Notes: generated by a model not told the origin, from the letters alone. A DNA stretch of 64,000 nt from Massilia brevitalea (GCF_030711405.1 NZ_JAULSI010000015.1:62001-126000); one strand, 5' to 3'; counted from the stretch's first letter, positions 1 to 8,990 are shown. Made by a program: numbers and translations.

Positions 1-959
1 CCACGGCGGCGGCCTTCGCCACGGGTGTCTTCGTGTGGCGCAGCCGATGCGACCGTTTCGCCAGCCTGGGCAGCCAGGTCCAGCGGGGTCTCGGCCGGCG
101 CCGCCACGTCCGCCGCCGCGGCCGACGTGGCGCCGCTGCTGCGGTACACATAGGTGCCCGACTTCTCGTCGCGGCCGAATTCGAACAGGCCGCGCACCTG
201 CGCTTCTTCCAGCAAATTGCCGAAGGTGCGGAAACCGTAGTACACCTCGGAGAATTCCGGACGGCGGCGCTTCAGGGTGTCCTTCAGCAGCGAGGCCCAG
301 ATCTTGCCGGTGTCGCCGCGTTCCGACACCAGGGCGTCGAAGGTCTCGACCACCATTTCCAGGGCTTGCACCTTGCGCACTTCGAGTTCTTCCTTGCGCT
401 TGTCGTCGCTCGGGCGGCGCGATTGCGGCTGGGCCTTGCGCGCTTCCGATTCTTCCTTGCGCTTGGCGGCGGCGCGGCGCACTTCGCGCACCAGGTCGTC
501 GTAGAAGATGAATTCGTCACAGTTGGCCACCAGCAGGTCGGAGGTCGACTGCTTCACGCCCACGCCGATCACCTGCTTGTTGTTCTCGCGCAGCTTCGAT
601 ACCAGCGGCGAAAAGTCCGAGTCGCCGCTGATGATGACGAAGGTGTTCACGTGCGACTTGGTGTAGCAGAGGTCGAGCGCATCGACGACCAGGCGGATGT
701 CGGCCGAGTTCTTGCCGGACTGGCGCACGTGCGGGATTTCGATCAGCTCGAAGTTCGCTTCGTGCATGGTCGACTTGAAGCCCTTGTAGCGTTCCCAGTC
801 GCAGTAGGCTTTCTTGACGACGATGCTGCCCTTCAGGAGCAGGCGCTCGAGGACCGGCTTGATGTCGAATTTTTCGTAGTTCGCATCGCGCACGCCGAGG
901 GCGACGTTCTCGAAGTCGCAGAACACGGCCATGCTGATGTTGTCGGAAGATGAAGCCAT
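1..959 (-). CDS. NYN-domain (LabA/DUF88-like) protein with C-terminal LOTUS/OST-HTH domain, partial
   Basis: The frame is open from an ATG at 959 down to base 1, so the C-terminus lies outside the window and about 319 residues are visible. The N-terminus reads AVFCDFENVALG, and later VIISGDSDFSPLVSKLRE, which are the acidic motifs of the NYN/PIN-like nuclease fold (Asp, Asn and the SGDSDF loop). A charged Lys/Arg/Glu linker follows, then a segment around residues 215-290 (SLLKDTLKRRRPEFSEVYYG, FGNLLEEA) typical of the OST-HTH/LOTUS RNA-binding domain. Family knowledge suggests an RNA-binding or RNA-cleaving protein; the substrate is unknown. It is divergent from the gene at 1153. Confidence 0.85.
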   Translation of the reverse strand, partial: MASSSDNISMAVFCDFENVALGVRDANYEKFDIKPVLERLLLKGSIVVKKAYCDWERYKGFKSTMHEANFELIEIPHVRQSGKNSADIRLVVDALDLCYTKSHVNTFVIISGDSDFSPLVSKLRENNKQVIGVGVKQSTSDLLVANCDEFIFYDDLVREVRRAAAKRKEESEARKAQPQSRRPSDDKRKEELEVRKVQALEMVVETFDALVSERGDTGKIWASLLKDTLKRRRPEFSEVYYGFRTFGNLLEEAQVRGLFEFGRDEKSGTYVYRSSGATSAAAADVAAPAETPLDLAAQAGETVASAAPHEDTRGEGRRR

Positions 960-998
960 GAATTGTTGATTTCTAAAAATTGATGGATAGCTTCGCGG

Positions 999-1027
999 AT
1001 TATACGCACAACAAGCTCCCTTTCCGC
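999..1027 (-). promoter_or_regulatory. Possible promoter of the NYN gene
   Basis: On the minus strand a perfect TATAAT lies at 1004-999, 40 bp upstream of the ATG at 959. The -35 region about 17-18 bp further upstream (GCGGAA) is poor, so this is a -10 element only and the call is tentative. Confidence 0.35.
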
Positions 1028-1152
1028 ACGCATGTCAACGCGGCCATGTCCGCGAATATGTTCCGGGCTTAACGAAAACTTCACACCCATGCTTATAGAC
1101 TCGCCGCCGAGAAAGAAATCTTCCCTGTTGCAAGCTTGAGTCCCGAGTCCGC

Positions 1153-2832
1153 ATGAACCATTCGCAACGTGTTCCTTTGCGCCTGCGCCAGATTTTCCTG
1201 GCCTCCCTGCCCCCGCTGCCGTCCCAGCTGCTGCCGCCGCTGCTACCCCTTTTGCTACCCCTTCTGCTGCCCCTGCTGGCGCTGCTGGCCGCGATCAATG
1301 CCGGCCATGCCGGCGCCCGCGCCTGGCAAGTGCTGGTGCTGGCACTGCCCGGCTGGTTCTGGCTGTGGTGGCCGCTGCGCAGCGCACGCCGGCGCCGCCT
1401 GCAGGGCTGGCTCTGCTTGGCTCTTGGCCTGGCCTTCGTGCTCGACGGCGCCGTGCGCGGCTTCCTGCTGGCCTGCTACGACGCCCTGCCGAACAGTTCG
1501 ATGGTGCTGAGCGCGGTCGCCAACACCACGCCGGGCGAATCGCGTGAATTCGCCGCCATGTACTGGCGCGACATGCTCGAATGGTCGCTGTTCGCCCTGC
1601 TCTGTTCAAGCCTGCTGGCCTGGGGGATACGCCTCTGGTGGCGCCATCCGCCGCGCCTGCCCGAGCCGCGCGGCTGGCGCATCGCGATCGCCGTGCTGAT
1701 GCTGGCGCTGATCGTCGGTTCGCTCGCCAGCAAGCCCTGGCGCCGCCATCATCCGCTCCTGTTCTGGCCGCAGTGGGCCCAGGATATCGGCGACTTGCGC
1801 CGCGAATGGGGGCAGATGGACGCCCAGCGCCAGCGCCTGCTGGCGGCGGCGAAACAGCTGGCCCCGACCCTGGCCGCGGACAGCCCCGACACCCTGGTGC
1901 TGGTGATCAGCGAAAGCATGAACCGGAACAACATGAGCAGCTACGGCTACGCGCGCCCCACCTCGCCGCGCCTGTTCGCACGCCAGCGCGAACTGGGCGA
2001 GCGCATGGAAGTGTTCCGCCATGCCTGGTCGGTGAACGCGTCCACGGTCCCGGCCCTGCGCAATCTGTTCTATTTCGGCGCGCCGGAGTCCAGCAAGCGC
2101 GTGCACCTGCTGGCGCTGGCGCGTGCCGCCGGTTACCGCACCTGGTGGATCAGCAACCACAACGACCTCGCCATCGAGCAGGAACATGCGCGCCTGGCCG
2201 ATACCGTCGAGATCCTGAACCGCAAGCCCGGACGCGGCTCGGAAGCGCTCGACGAACACGTGCTGCCGGTGATGCGCACGGCCCTGGCGGACAAGGCGCC
2301 GCGCAAGCTGATCGTGGTGCACATGCTGGGCCTGCACCCGGACTACGCGATGCGCCACCCGGCCGGCATGCGTCCCTTCCTCGATGCCGCCGACGGCGTC
2401 GATGCCCGCCTGCGCCGGCAAGGCCGCCCGGCCTGGCTGCGCGCCATGCGCAACCAGTACGATTCCGCGGTGCGCTACCACGACGCGACGGTGGCGGCCA
2501 CGCTCGACCTGAGCCGCCACGCGCCGGGCAAGCAGGTGTGGGTGTTCCTGTCGGACCATGGCCAGGAAGTCGGCCACACCATCGACCGCGCCGGCCACAG
2601 CGCCACCACGCCCGACGGCTACCGGATCCCGCTGATGGTATGGAGCTCGTACCAGGACACGGCGCCGGGCGCGAGCTTGAACCTGCCGGTGCGCGGCGAC
2701 TGGCTGGCGCACAGCCTGACGAATCTGCTCGGCATCGAGTGGCAGGGCGTCCAGCCGGGCCAGGACGTGTTCGACGCCCGCTACCGCTGGCGGCCGCCGC
2801 GACTTCCCGTGCGCATCGACTTCAATACGTAG
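1153..2832 (+). CDS. Phosphoethanolamine transferase / sulfatase-fold inner-membrane enzyme (EptA/CptA-like)
   Basis: 559 residues. About five hydrophobic segments occupy the first 200 residues, followed by a periplasmic alkaline-phosphatase-superfamily domain. It contains VLVISESMNR near residue 250, where the Glu-Ser corresponds to the Glu-Thr/Ser nucleophile region of EptA/CptA, HMLGLHPDY near 390, and FLSDHGQEVG near 468, which carries metal-ligand Asp and His. Family members move phosphoethanolamine from phosphatidylethanolamine to lipid A or lipopolysaccharide core, which alters charge and cationic peptide resistance. The ESMNR..MS.YGY spacing is closer to CptA than EptA. Lipid target and regulation are not visible. 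It converges with the DUF1810 gene, only 4 bp apart. Confidence 0.85.
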   Translation: MNHSQRVPLRLRQIFLASLPPLPSQLLPPLLPLLLPLLLPLLALLAAINAGHAGARAWQVLVLALPGWFWLWWPLRSARRRRLQGWLCLALGLAFVLDGAVRGFLLACYDALPNSSMVLSAVANTTPGESREFAAMYWRDMLEWSLFALLCSSLLAWGIRLWWRHPPRLPEPRGWRIAIAVLMLALIVGSLASKPWRRHHPLLFWPQWAQDIGDLRREWGQMDAQRQRLLAAAKQLAPTLAADSPDTLVLVISESMNRNNMSSYGYARPTSPRLFARQRELGERMEVFRHAWSVNASTVPALRNLFYFGAPESSKRVHLLALARAAGYRTWWISNHNDLAIEQEHARLADTVEILNRKPGRGSEALDEHVLPVMRTALADKAPRKLIVVHMLGLHPDYAMRHPAGMRPFLDAADGVDARLRRQGRPAWLRAMRNQYDSAVRYHDATVAATLDLSRHAPGKQVWVFLSDHGQEVGHTIDRAGHSATTPDGYRIPLMVWSSYQDTAPGASLNLPVRGDWLAHSLTNLLGIEWQGVQPGQDVFDARYRWRPPRLPVRIDFNT

Positions 2833-2836
2833 ATCG

Positions 2837-3256
2837 TCACACGCGGGCCATCGTCGCCGCGTCGGCCTCGCCATCGAAGAAGATGTCGAGGCAGCTCTGG
2901 AACACGGCTTCGTCGGGCGCCACGTCGGCGAACAAGGTCATCGAGGATTGGAACTTGCGGTCGTCGGGGCTGCCGAAGATGTCGCCGATGTCGCGGCCGG
3001 CGTGGGTGGCGACCAGGCGCGCGCATTCGCGCAGGCGCGGCCCCAGCACCGGGTGGGCGAGATAGGCGGCGGCTTCGTCTTCCGAACCGATGGCGTACCT
3101 GCGCGCCATCTCGCTGCTGCCCAGCCCTTCGATTTGCGGAAAGATGAACCACATCCAGTGCGTGTGCTTGTGGCCGGTGCGCAGTTCGGCCAGCACGTCG
3201 GAGTAGACCGGGTCCTGCGCGGCGACGAAGCGGTCGAGGTTGAAATCGGTATCCAT
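2837..3256 (-). CDS. DUF1810 family protein
   Basis: 139 residues, the usual length of the DUF1810 family (sometimes mislabelled calpastatin). The diagnostic N-terminus is present: FNLDRFVAAQDPVY, then HWMWFIFPQIEGLG, ARRYAI and LAHPVLGPRL. The C-terminal part has the FG..DD.KF.SSMTLF block. No catalytic function is established for the family and none can be inferred from the neighbours. It is divergent from the small DUF3820 gene across a 61-bp gap. Confidence 0.85.
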   Translation of the reverse strand: MDTDFNLDRFVAAQDPVYSDVLAELRTGHKHTHWMWFIFPQIEGLGSSEMARRYAIGSEDEAAAYLAHPVLGPRLRECARLVATHAGRDIGDIFGSPDDRKFQSSMTLFADVAPDEAVFQSCLDIFFDGEADAATMARV

Positions 3257-3317
3257 GGCAATCTCCCAGTAGTTTTAATGCTACATCGTTACCAGGATTT
3301 GCTAAAGTGCCGCCACG

Positions 3318-3539
3318 ATGAAACCCGAACACCTGTCCCTGCTGCTGACCCGAGAGATGCCCTACGGTAAATATGAGGGCCGCAAGATCGCCGACTTGCC
3401 CGGCCATTACCTGGGCTGGTTCGCGCGCGAAGGCTTTCCGCGCGGAGAATTAGGGCAATTGCTGGAACTGATGTACGAGCTCGATCACAACGACCTGCGC
3501 AGCCTGCTCGATCCGCTGCGCCAGCGTCCGCGTACCTGA
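3318..3539 (+). CDS. Small DUF3820 family protein
   Basis: 73 residues. The protein has MPYGKYEGRKIADLP, YLGWFAREGFPRGELG and LLDPLR, the conserved core of DUF3820, whose members are 65-80 residues long. The MPfGKyKG start motif resembles the exonuclease-associated domain found next to some nucleases, but the role of stand-alone proteins is not established. It is probably monocistronic, since the next gene has its own -10-like element. Confidence 0.8.
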   Translation: MKPEHLSLLLTREMPYGKYEGRKIADLPGHYLGWFAREGFPRGELGQLLELMYELDHNDLRSLLDPLRQRPRT

Positions 3540-3570
3540 CCTATAGTCATTGCCGTGCCCGGCCTCCGCC

Positions 3571-3596
3571 TGTACCGGAGCGCGCTTCGATATAAT
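3571..3596 (+). promoter_or_regulatory. Candidate -10 element before the exopolysaccharide-type operon
   Basis: A perfect TATAAT is present at 3591-3596, 30 bp before the receiver-domain ATG at 3626. The sequence 17 bp upstream does not match the -35 consensus well, so the site may depend on an activator or may be coincidental. Confidence 0.4.
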
Positions 3597-3625
3597 TGCT
3601 CCCACTCAAAGCTTTCCGATCTAGC

Positions 3626-4018
3626 ATGCAGACCGACACCCTTAGCGCCAGCATCCTCGTCGTCGAGGACGACGACCACATTTCCCAGGTCCTGCGCTTC
3701 ATGCTGGAACGCCAGGGCTACCGGGTCACGCACATGGCCGACGGCCGCGCCGTCAGCGACTACATCGCCGCCAACGGCCCGCCGAATCTGGTGCTGCTCG
3801 ACGTGATGCTGCCGTATGTCGACGGCTTCGAAATCGTGGCCCTGATCCGCGCCCAGGCCTCCTGGCGCGAAGTGCCGGTGCTGATGCTCACCGCGAAAAA
3901 CACCGAACGCGACACCGTGCGCGCGCTCGACGCCGGCGCCAACGACTTCGTCATCAAACCCTTCCAGCCGCAGGAACTGCTGGCCCGCGTGCGCCGCTTC
4001 CTGCGCACCGGCGCCTGA
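3626..4018 (+). CDS. Single-domain response regulator (CheY-like receiver)
   Basis: 130 residues from the ATG at 3626. The TTG at 3596 is rejected because it overlaps the TATAAT. The protein is one receiver domain: VVEDDDH acidic pocket, LVLLDVMLP with the phospho-accepting Asp near residue 59, VLMLTAK, and FVIKPF with the conserved Lys. There is no output domain, so it must act by protein contact. It is 28 bp upstream of the HEAT-repeat gene and heads the apparent operon with the glycosyltransferase, which suggests control of polysaccharide synthesis or export (inference). The cognate kinase is not adjacent. Confidence 0.88.
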   Translation: MQTDTLSASILVVEDDDHISQVLRFMLERQGYRVTHMADGRAVSDYIAANGPPNLVLLDVMLPYVDGFEIVALIRAQASWREVPVLMLTAKNTERDTVRALDAGANDFVIKPFQPQELLARVRRFLRTGA

Positions 4019-4046
4019 CGCCGCAAGGCGCGCTTTCGATACCGAC

Positions 4047-5079
4047 GTGCAGGCGTCCTTCCTCACCCCCACGGGCCATTCCGACATCTTCATCACCGCC
4101 GCGATCTGGACCGGCCTCGCCGCGCTGCTGCTGACACTGCTGCTCGGCCTGCAGATCATCGCCATGCGCGTGGGCCTGCGCCGCCGCCAGCGCGGCGAAG
4201 CGCGCGCGCTGGCGCGCTGGCGGCCGGTGCTGAACGCCGCCATCGTCGGCGACATCCCGGACACCCTGCCGGCGCTGCGCCACGGCGAACGCCTGCCCTT
4301 CCTGCGCCTGTGGGCTCACCTGCAGGGGTCGCTGCGCGGCGAAACCAACGAAGCCCTGAACGAGGTGGCGCGCCGCGCCGGCATCGACGTCTACGCGCGC
4401 ACCCTGCTGGCGCGCGGCGCGCGCCCGGCGCGCCTGCTCGCCGCGCTGGTGCTGGGCCCACCTGCACGACCACGCAGCCTGGCCGGCGCTGATGCGCATG
4501 GCCGAGTCGCCGGACGACACGGTATCGCTGACCGCCCTCTGGGCGCTGGTGCGGATCGACCCGCAGGCGGCGGCCGACTACATGGTCCCGCTGTTCATCG
4601 CGCGCGAGGACTGGGCGCTGTCGCTGGCGGCCGGCATCCTGCAGCAGGCCGGCGAGCCGGCCGGCGCCGCGCTGGCGCGCCACCTGCCGCAGCTCGACGC
4701 GGCGCACCTGCCGCGCGGCCTGCGCATTGCCGAAGCCCTGCACGTGACCCTGCCGGCCGGCCTGCTGGCCGGCGCCCTGCGCAGCGAGGCCATGCCGGTG
4801 GTGATCGCCGAGGTGCGCGCGCTGCTGGCGCACGAGGACTGGCAGGTGCGGGTGCAGGCCGCGCGTGCCCTGGGCCGGGTCGGCGAACGCTCCGACGCCG
4901 CGCGCCTGGCCGCCCTGCTCGGCGATGCCCAGTGGTGGGTGCGCTACCGCGCAGCCCAGGCGCTGCTGGAACTCCCGGCGCTGTCGCGCGCCGACCTCGA
5001 GGCCCTGCGCGCCTCGCTCACCGACCGCTTCGCGGCCGACATGCTGGGCCAGGCGATGGCGGAAAGCGGCGCGGCATGA
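4047..5079 (+). pseudogene. HEAT-repeat membrane protein, interrupted by an apparent +1 frameshift
   Basis: A GTG at 4047 opens a frame with an N-terminal membrane helix (residues about 14-36). It is a normal coding frame as far as LLAALVLG. At 4457-4459 (a CCC within GGGCCC) the coding sense moves to another frame, which continues HLHDHAAWPAL and then HEAT-like helices (DDTVSLTALWALVRIDP, EDWQVRVQAARALGRVG, QWWVRYRAAQALLELP) to the stop at 5077-5079. Removing one C restores an uninterrupted protein of about 343 residues. Left uncorrected, the first frame has no stop and runs into the glycosyltransferase, giving a false 840-residue fusion. It could be a sequencing error or a true mutation. 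HEAT repeats usually mediate protein contacts, so a scaffold for the neighbouring synthase is plausible. Confidence 0.75.
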
Positions 5080-6569
5080 ACACCGACAGCCTGCTGGTCG
5101 CCTTTATCACCTGGTTCGTGCTCGCCTTTTTCGTGCTGCTGAACGGCGGCTACCTGCTGCTGAATCTGTTCTCGCTGCGCTCGCTGTACCGCAAGGGCCA
5201 GGAAGAATTCATCGGCGAGCTGCCGCGCGCCTATTCCGGCCTGGAGCCGCCGGTCAGCATCCTGGTGCCCGCGTATAACGAGGAAGCGACCATCGCCGCC
5301 TCGATCCGCTCGATGCTGCAGCTGACCTATGCCGAGTTCGAGATCATCGTCATCAACGACGGCTCGAAGGACAACACCCTGGAGGTGCTCAAGCGCGAGT
5401 TCGCCCTGCTGCCCTTCCCCGAAGCCTACCGGCGCCAGCTCGCGACGCAGGAGGTGCGGCAGATCTACCGCTCGACGCGCTACCCGAACGTGCGCGTAAT
5501 CGACAAGGCCAACGGCGGCAAGGCCGACGCCCTGAACGCCGGCATCAACGCCTCGCGCTATCCGCTGTTCTGCGGCGTCGACGCCGACTCCATCCTGCAG
5601 CGCGACAGCCTGGCCAAGGTGACGGAACCCTTCCTGCGCGACCCGACGGTGGTGGCCACCGGCGGCACCGTGCGCGTGGCGAACGGCTGCGAGATCAGCG
5701 GCGGCTTCCTTACCCGCGTGGGCCTGCGGCGCAGCTTCCTGGCGCTGTTCCAGGTAGTCGAATACCTGCGCGCCTTTTTGTTCGGGAGACTGGGCTGGTC
5801 GGCGCTGAACGGCATGCTGATCATCTCCGGCGCCTTCGGCATCTTCCGCAAGGACGCGGTGGTGCTGGCCGGCGGCTACCGCACCGACACCATCGGCGAG
5901 GACATGGAACTGGTGGTGCGCATGCACCGCACCCTGCGCGCCAAACGCCAGCCCTACCGCATCGAGTTCGTGCCCGACCCGGTATGCTGGACCGAGGCGC
6001 CCGAAGACCTGGCCACGCTGAAGAACCAGCGCGTGCGCTGGCAGCGCGGCCTGGCCGAAAGCCTGCATGCCAACTGGGGCCTGCTGTTCTCGCGCAATGG
6101 CGGGATTCCCGGCTGGGTCGCCTTCCCCTTCATGCTGTTCTTCGAGTGGCTGGGGCCGGTGATCGAGCTGGGCGGCTACATCTACATGGTGTATGCCTTC
6201 CTCACCGGGCTGATTTCCTGGGAAGCCTTTGGCGCTTTCCTGTTCGTGGCGCTGGGGCTGGGCATTTTGCTGTCGGCCTCGGGGCTGATGCTGGAAGAGA
6301 TGTCCTTCCACCTCTACCCGCGCGGCAAGCAGCTGCTGCTGCTCGGGCTGGTGGTGATCCTGGAAAACCTCGGCTACCGCCAGCTGAATACCTGGTGGCG
6401 CCTGATCGGGCTGTGGCGCTGGCTGGTGCAGAAGGAGTCCAGTTGGGGAACGATGAAGCGCAAGGGGGTCGATAGCGATGCGCGTGCGCTGCCCGGCGCG
6501 GCTGGGGTTCCTCCTCCGGTGGCGCCGGTTGAATCGCCGTCTGGCCAACCGCCGGGCGGTGCGCCATGA
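5076..6569 (+). CDS. Family 2 membrane glycosyltransferase (exopolysaccharide synthase type)
   Basis: 497 residues from the ATG at 5076, which overlaps the HEAT stop codon as ATGA. An N-terminal membrane helix is followed by a GT2 domain: VSILVPAYNEEATI, VINDGSKDN, NGGKADALNAG, the VDADS nucleotide-sugar/metal motif, TIGEDMEL with the catalytic acidic pair, and NQRVRWQRG, the Q..RW motif of processive synthases such as PgaC, BcsA and HasA. Four or so C-terminal membrane segments follow. No PilZ domain is present. The polymer cannot be named from sequence alone. It is followed by a secreted protein with another 4-bp overlap. Confidence 0.9.
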   Translation: MNTDSLLVAFITWFVLAFFVLLNGGYLLLNLFSLRSLYRKGQEEFIGELPRAYSGLEPPVSILVPAYNEEATIAASIRSMLQLTYAEFEIIVINDGSKDNTLEVLKREFALLPFPEAYRRQLATQEVRQIYRSTRYPNVRVIDKANGGKADALNAGINASRYPLFCGVDADSILQRDSLAKVTEPFLRDPTVVATGGTVRVANGCEISGGFLTRVGLRRSFLALFQVVEYLRAFLFGRLGWSALNGMLIISGAFGIFRKDAVVLAGGYRTDTIGEDMELVVRMHRTLRAKRQPYRIEFVPDPVCWTEAPEDLATLKNQRVRWQRGLAESLHANWGLLFSRNGGIPGWVAFPFMLFFEWLGPVIELGGYIYMVYAFLTGLISWEAFGAFLFVALGLGILLSASGLMLEEMSFHLYPRGKQLLLLGLVVILENLGYRQLNTWWRLIGLWRWLVQKESSWGTMKRKGVDSDARALPGAAGVPPPVAPVESPSGQPPGGAP

Positions 6570-8257
6570 AATCCCTGTTCGCCGCGGCGCTGCTCCTGAT
6601 GACGACTTCCGCCCACGCGGCCTGGCTGCAGGTCTGCCCCGCCGCCGCGGCGCCATCCGATGCGCCGCGCGCCGCCCTGCCCGGGCCTGGCGAGCGGGTG
6701 GTGGTGGCCAGCGCCAGGGCGCAGCTGCCCGGCTGCCGCGCGCTGCCGCTCGGCGTCGAGGCCAGCCAGGTCGAGGCCCTGTATCCGCTGGCGCCGGGCG
6801 ACAAGCCGGCGCATACCATCCTGCTCCATGGTCCGCTTGACGGCAAACGCTTCGAGCCGGGCAGCCACGACCTGCCGCAGCCCGATCCGCCTGGGGCCAC
6901 GCCGCGCCGCGAGATCATGCCGCTGCGGACCAACCTGCTGCCTGGCGCACGCGTGCGCACCTTCGGCATCGAGGAGCGGGTGAGCGTCGCGCATGCCAAC
7001 GGCAAGCTGCGCCTCGTCTGCCGGCCTGGTACGCGCGCCGCCGGCGTGCTGCTGGACGGCGCCTGGCGCATGCCGCTGGCGTCGGTGTCGCTCGGCGTCA
7101 AGCATAGCGCCAGCGGCAGCTTCGCGGTTCAGGCGGCGGATGCCGCATCTGCCGCGCGCGAATCCTCGTACGACGTGGGCCATTTGGAAGCCGCCGCGGC
7201 GCCGCGCAGCGCCAGCCTGCCCCTGCCCCCGCGTCTCGACCGCGCCGGCTTTCGCCAATTTGTGATCCTCTGCCCGCAAGAGGCGGCAACGCTCGATCTC
7301 GACAGCCTCCACCTGGAGCCGGCGGCGGACCTGGCAAAGGCCAAGCCGGCGCCGCGCAGCACCTGGATCTGGGACCGCAGCGAATGGATGGAACGCGGCG
7401 ACACGCTGCTGGCCTGGGCCAAGAGCGAAACCATCGGCGAGCTGTTCATCGTCGTCACGCTCGACGGGGCCAGGGTGCGCGATCCTGCCGGGCTGCGCGC
7501 TTTTATCCGCAAGGCGCATGCGGCCGGAATCGCGGTAACCAGTGTCGAGGGCGATCCGCACATGGCGCTGCCCGCTCACCGCGCCGCCACCGCCGACCGC
7601 GCGCGCGCCTTTGCCGCCTACAACCGCGAAGCTGCGCCGGAAGAACGCCTGCGCGCGATGCAGTTCGACGTCGAGCCTTACCTGCTGCCTGATACCGTGC
7701 TGGCGCCGTCAGACCGCGGCCGCGAGTACCTGGCGATGGCGCGCGCCCTGCGCGAAGCGGCGGGCGACATGGCGATCGAATACGTCGTGCCCTTCTGGTG
7801 GTGGGACAAGACCGCGCTGCTCGATGGGCTGGCAGGCCTTGCAGATGGCCTGGCGGTGATGGATTACCGCACAGCGCCGGATCAGATCTACAGCTTTGCC
7901 GCGCCCTTCCTCGACTGGTCCGCGCGGCATGGCAAGCGCGTGCACATCGCGCTGGAAGCCGGCCGCGTGGCGCCCGAACGCCAGCGCCGCTATGTGCGGA
8001 CGGATGCGAACGAAGCCGGCGAGCTGCTGCTGGTGCAGGCGGAAGAGATGCCGGCGCCGCTGCTGGTGCTGCTGCGCCAGCCGGCCAGGGTGGCGAACGC
8101 TTCCCTGTACCGTTTCAGCAGCGAACGCACGCTGGACGGCAGCGCCACCAGCTTCCATGCCGACAAGGCGGCATTGCGCACGCTGTTGCCGGAACTCGAA
8201 CGCGATCTTGGCGCCTGGCCGGGGTTTGCGGGGATTGCACTGCACGGCTGGCGTTGA
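6566..8257 (+). CDS. Secreted protein with GH18-like TIM-barrel features
   Basis: 563 residues with a clear signal peptide (residues 1-19, ending SAHA). The start overlaps the glycosyltransferase stop as ATGA, so translation is probably coupled. The C-terminal half (residues about 270-560) looks like a TIM barrel: AMQFDVEPY resembles the beta-4 D..E catalytic strand of GH18-type hydrolases, GLAVMDYRT resembles the beta-6 MxY strand, and the protein ends at GIALHGW, like the last strand tryptophan. I do not recognise a named family; a polysaccharide hydrolase or deacetylase-like processing enzyme for the polymer made by the upstream synthase is an inference. The N-terminal half (residues 20-260) has no recognised domain. 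Confidence 0.7.
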   Translation: MKSLFAAALLLMTTSAHAAWLQVCPAAAAPSDAPRAALPGPGERVVVASARAQLPGCRALPLGVEASQVEALYPLAPGDKPAHTILLHGPLDGKRFEPGSHDLPQPDPPGATPRREIMPLRTNLLPGARVRTFGIEERVSVAHANGKLRLVCRPGTRAAGVLLDGAWRMPLASVSLGVKHSASGSFAVQAADAASAARESSYDVGHLEAAAAPRSASLPLPPRLDRAGFRQFVILCPQEAATLDLDSLHLEPAADLAKAKPAPRSTWIWDRSEWMERGDTLLAWAKSETIGELFIVVTLDGARVRDPAGLRAFIRKAHAAGIAVTSVEGDPHMALPAHRAATADRARAFAAYNREAAPEERLRAMQFDVEPYLLPDTVLAPSDRGREYLAMARALREAAGDMAIEYVVPFWWWDKTALLDGLAGLADGLAVMDYRTAPDQIYSFAAPFLDWSARHGKRVHIALEAGRVAPERQRRYVRTDANEAGELLLVQAEEMPAPLLVLLRQPARVANASLYRFSSERTLDGSATSFHADKAALRTLLPELERDLGAWPGFAGIALHGWR

Positions 8258-8275
8258 TACACCGCCGGGGTCACC

Positions 8276-8917
8276 TCACTCTTGATCGATGAAACCTGAG
8301 CGCGATCCTGACGCATGGCCTGATGGACCATCCGGAAGCGCCTGCGCAAGCGCCATGCCGGCAAGCTGCGCGGTGGCGACCAGGCGCTCCAGGCTTTGCC
8401 CGTGGCGCGCGGTGGCAGAGAGTCCAGCCATGGTGGTGCTGACGAAATCGGCGAGCCGGTCCGCCTCCATCGGATAGCGCGCGGCAATCGCACGTCGAAG
8501 TACATCCTGCGCTTCAGCATGGAAGCTGGCCGCGGCTGCGCGTGCCTCCGGGTCATTGCAGTGCGTGCCTTCCAGGACCATGCAACCGGTGGCGGCTGCG
8601 TCGGCCACGTAGTACCTGGCCGCCTGCACCAGCACCTCGCCAAGCGACGCCGCCAGTGGCCGCTCAGCCTGCAATATCTCCTGCAATGGCACGGCCCCGG
8701 TGCTGGCGTAACGATCGAGCACCTGCGCATACAGGCCGCTCTTGCTGCCAAAGGCAGCATAGAAACTCGGCGGGTTGATACCGAGCTCCCTGGTCAGGTC
8801 GGCGACGCTCAGCGCATCGTACCCTTTTGTATGAAACAGGCGCTGGGCGGTGGCCAGTGCCTTGTCCAGGTCAAATTGCCGGGGGCGGCCACGGGTCGCT
8901 ATAGTTTTTGTAGTCAT
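8276..8917 (-). CDS. bdcR: TetR-family repressor BdcR homologue
   Basis: 213 residues. An N-terminal TetR helix-turn-helix (GRPRQFDLDKALATAQRLF, LTRELGINPPSFYAAFGSK) is followed by a ligand domain containing GCMVLEGTHCNDPEAR. Both the sequence and the gene order recall E. coli BdcR (YjgJ), the TetR repressor transcribed divergently from bdcA. The 73-bp gap to bdcA carries a 21-bp palindrome likely to be its operator. Inducing ligand unknown. Confidence 0.85.
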   Translation of the reverse strand: MTTKTIATRGRPRQFDLDKALATAQRLFHTKGYDALSVADLTRELGINPPSFYAAFGSKSGLYAQVLDRYASTGAVPLQEILQAERPLAASLGEVLVQAARYYVADAAATGCMVLEGTHCNDPEARAAAASFHAEAQDVLRRAIAARYPMEADRLADFVSTTMAGLSATARHGQSLERLVATAQLAGMALAQALPDGPSGHASGSRSGFIDQE

Positions 8918-8932
8918 GATTACAGAAATACC

Positions 8933-8964
8933 TTGACAGCGGAGATGATGAATATTGTATCATC
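8933..8964 (+). promoter_or_regulatory. bdcA promoter -35 and overlapping TetR-type operator palindrome
   Basis: A consensus TTGACA lies at 8933-8938. At 8944-8964 there is an imperfect palindrome with GATGAT and ATCATC arms separated by 9 bp. It sits just downstream of the -35, where a -10 would be, so a bound TetR dimer would block RNA polymerase. The palindrome is seen directly; the operator role is inferred from the divergent bdcR. Confidence 0.6.
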
Positions 8965-8990
8965 CGCTACATTAATCGAAAGGAGTCGTC

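Noticed and set aside
4047..6569. Single 840-residue protein joining HEAT and glycosyltransferase
   Set aside because: The middle section (about 4460-5075) is Arg/Ala/Gly-rich out-of-frame sequence, while a proper HEAT frame and an independent ATG for the synthase exist. The fusion results from one extra base.
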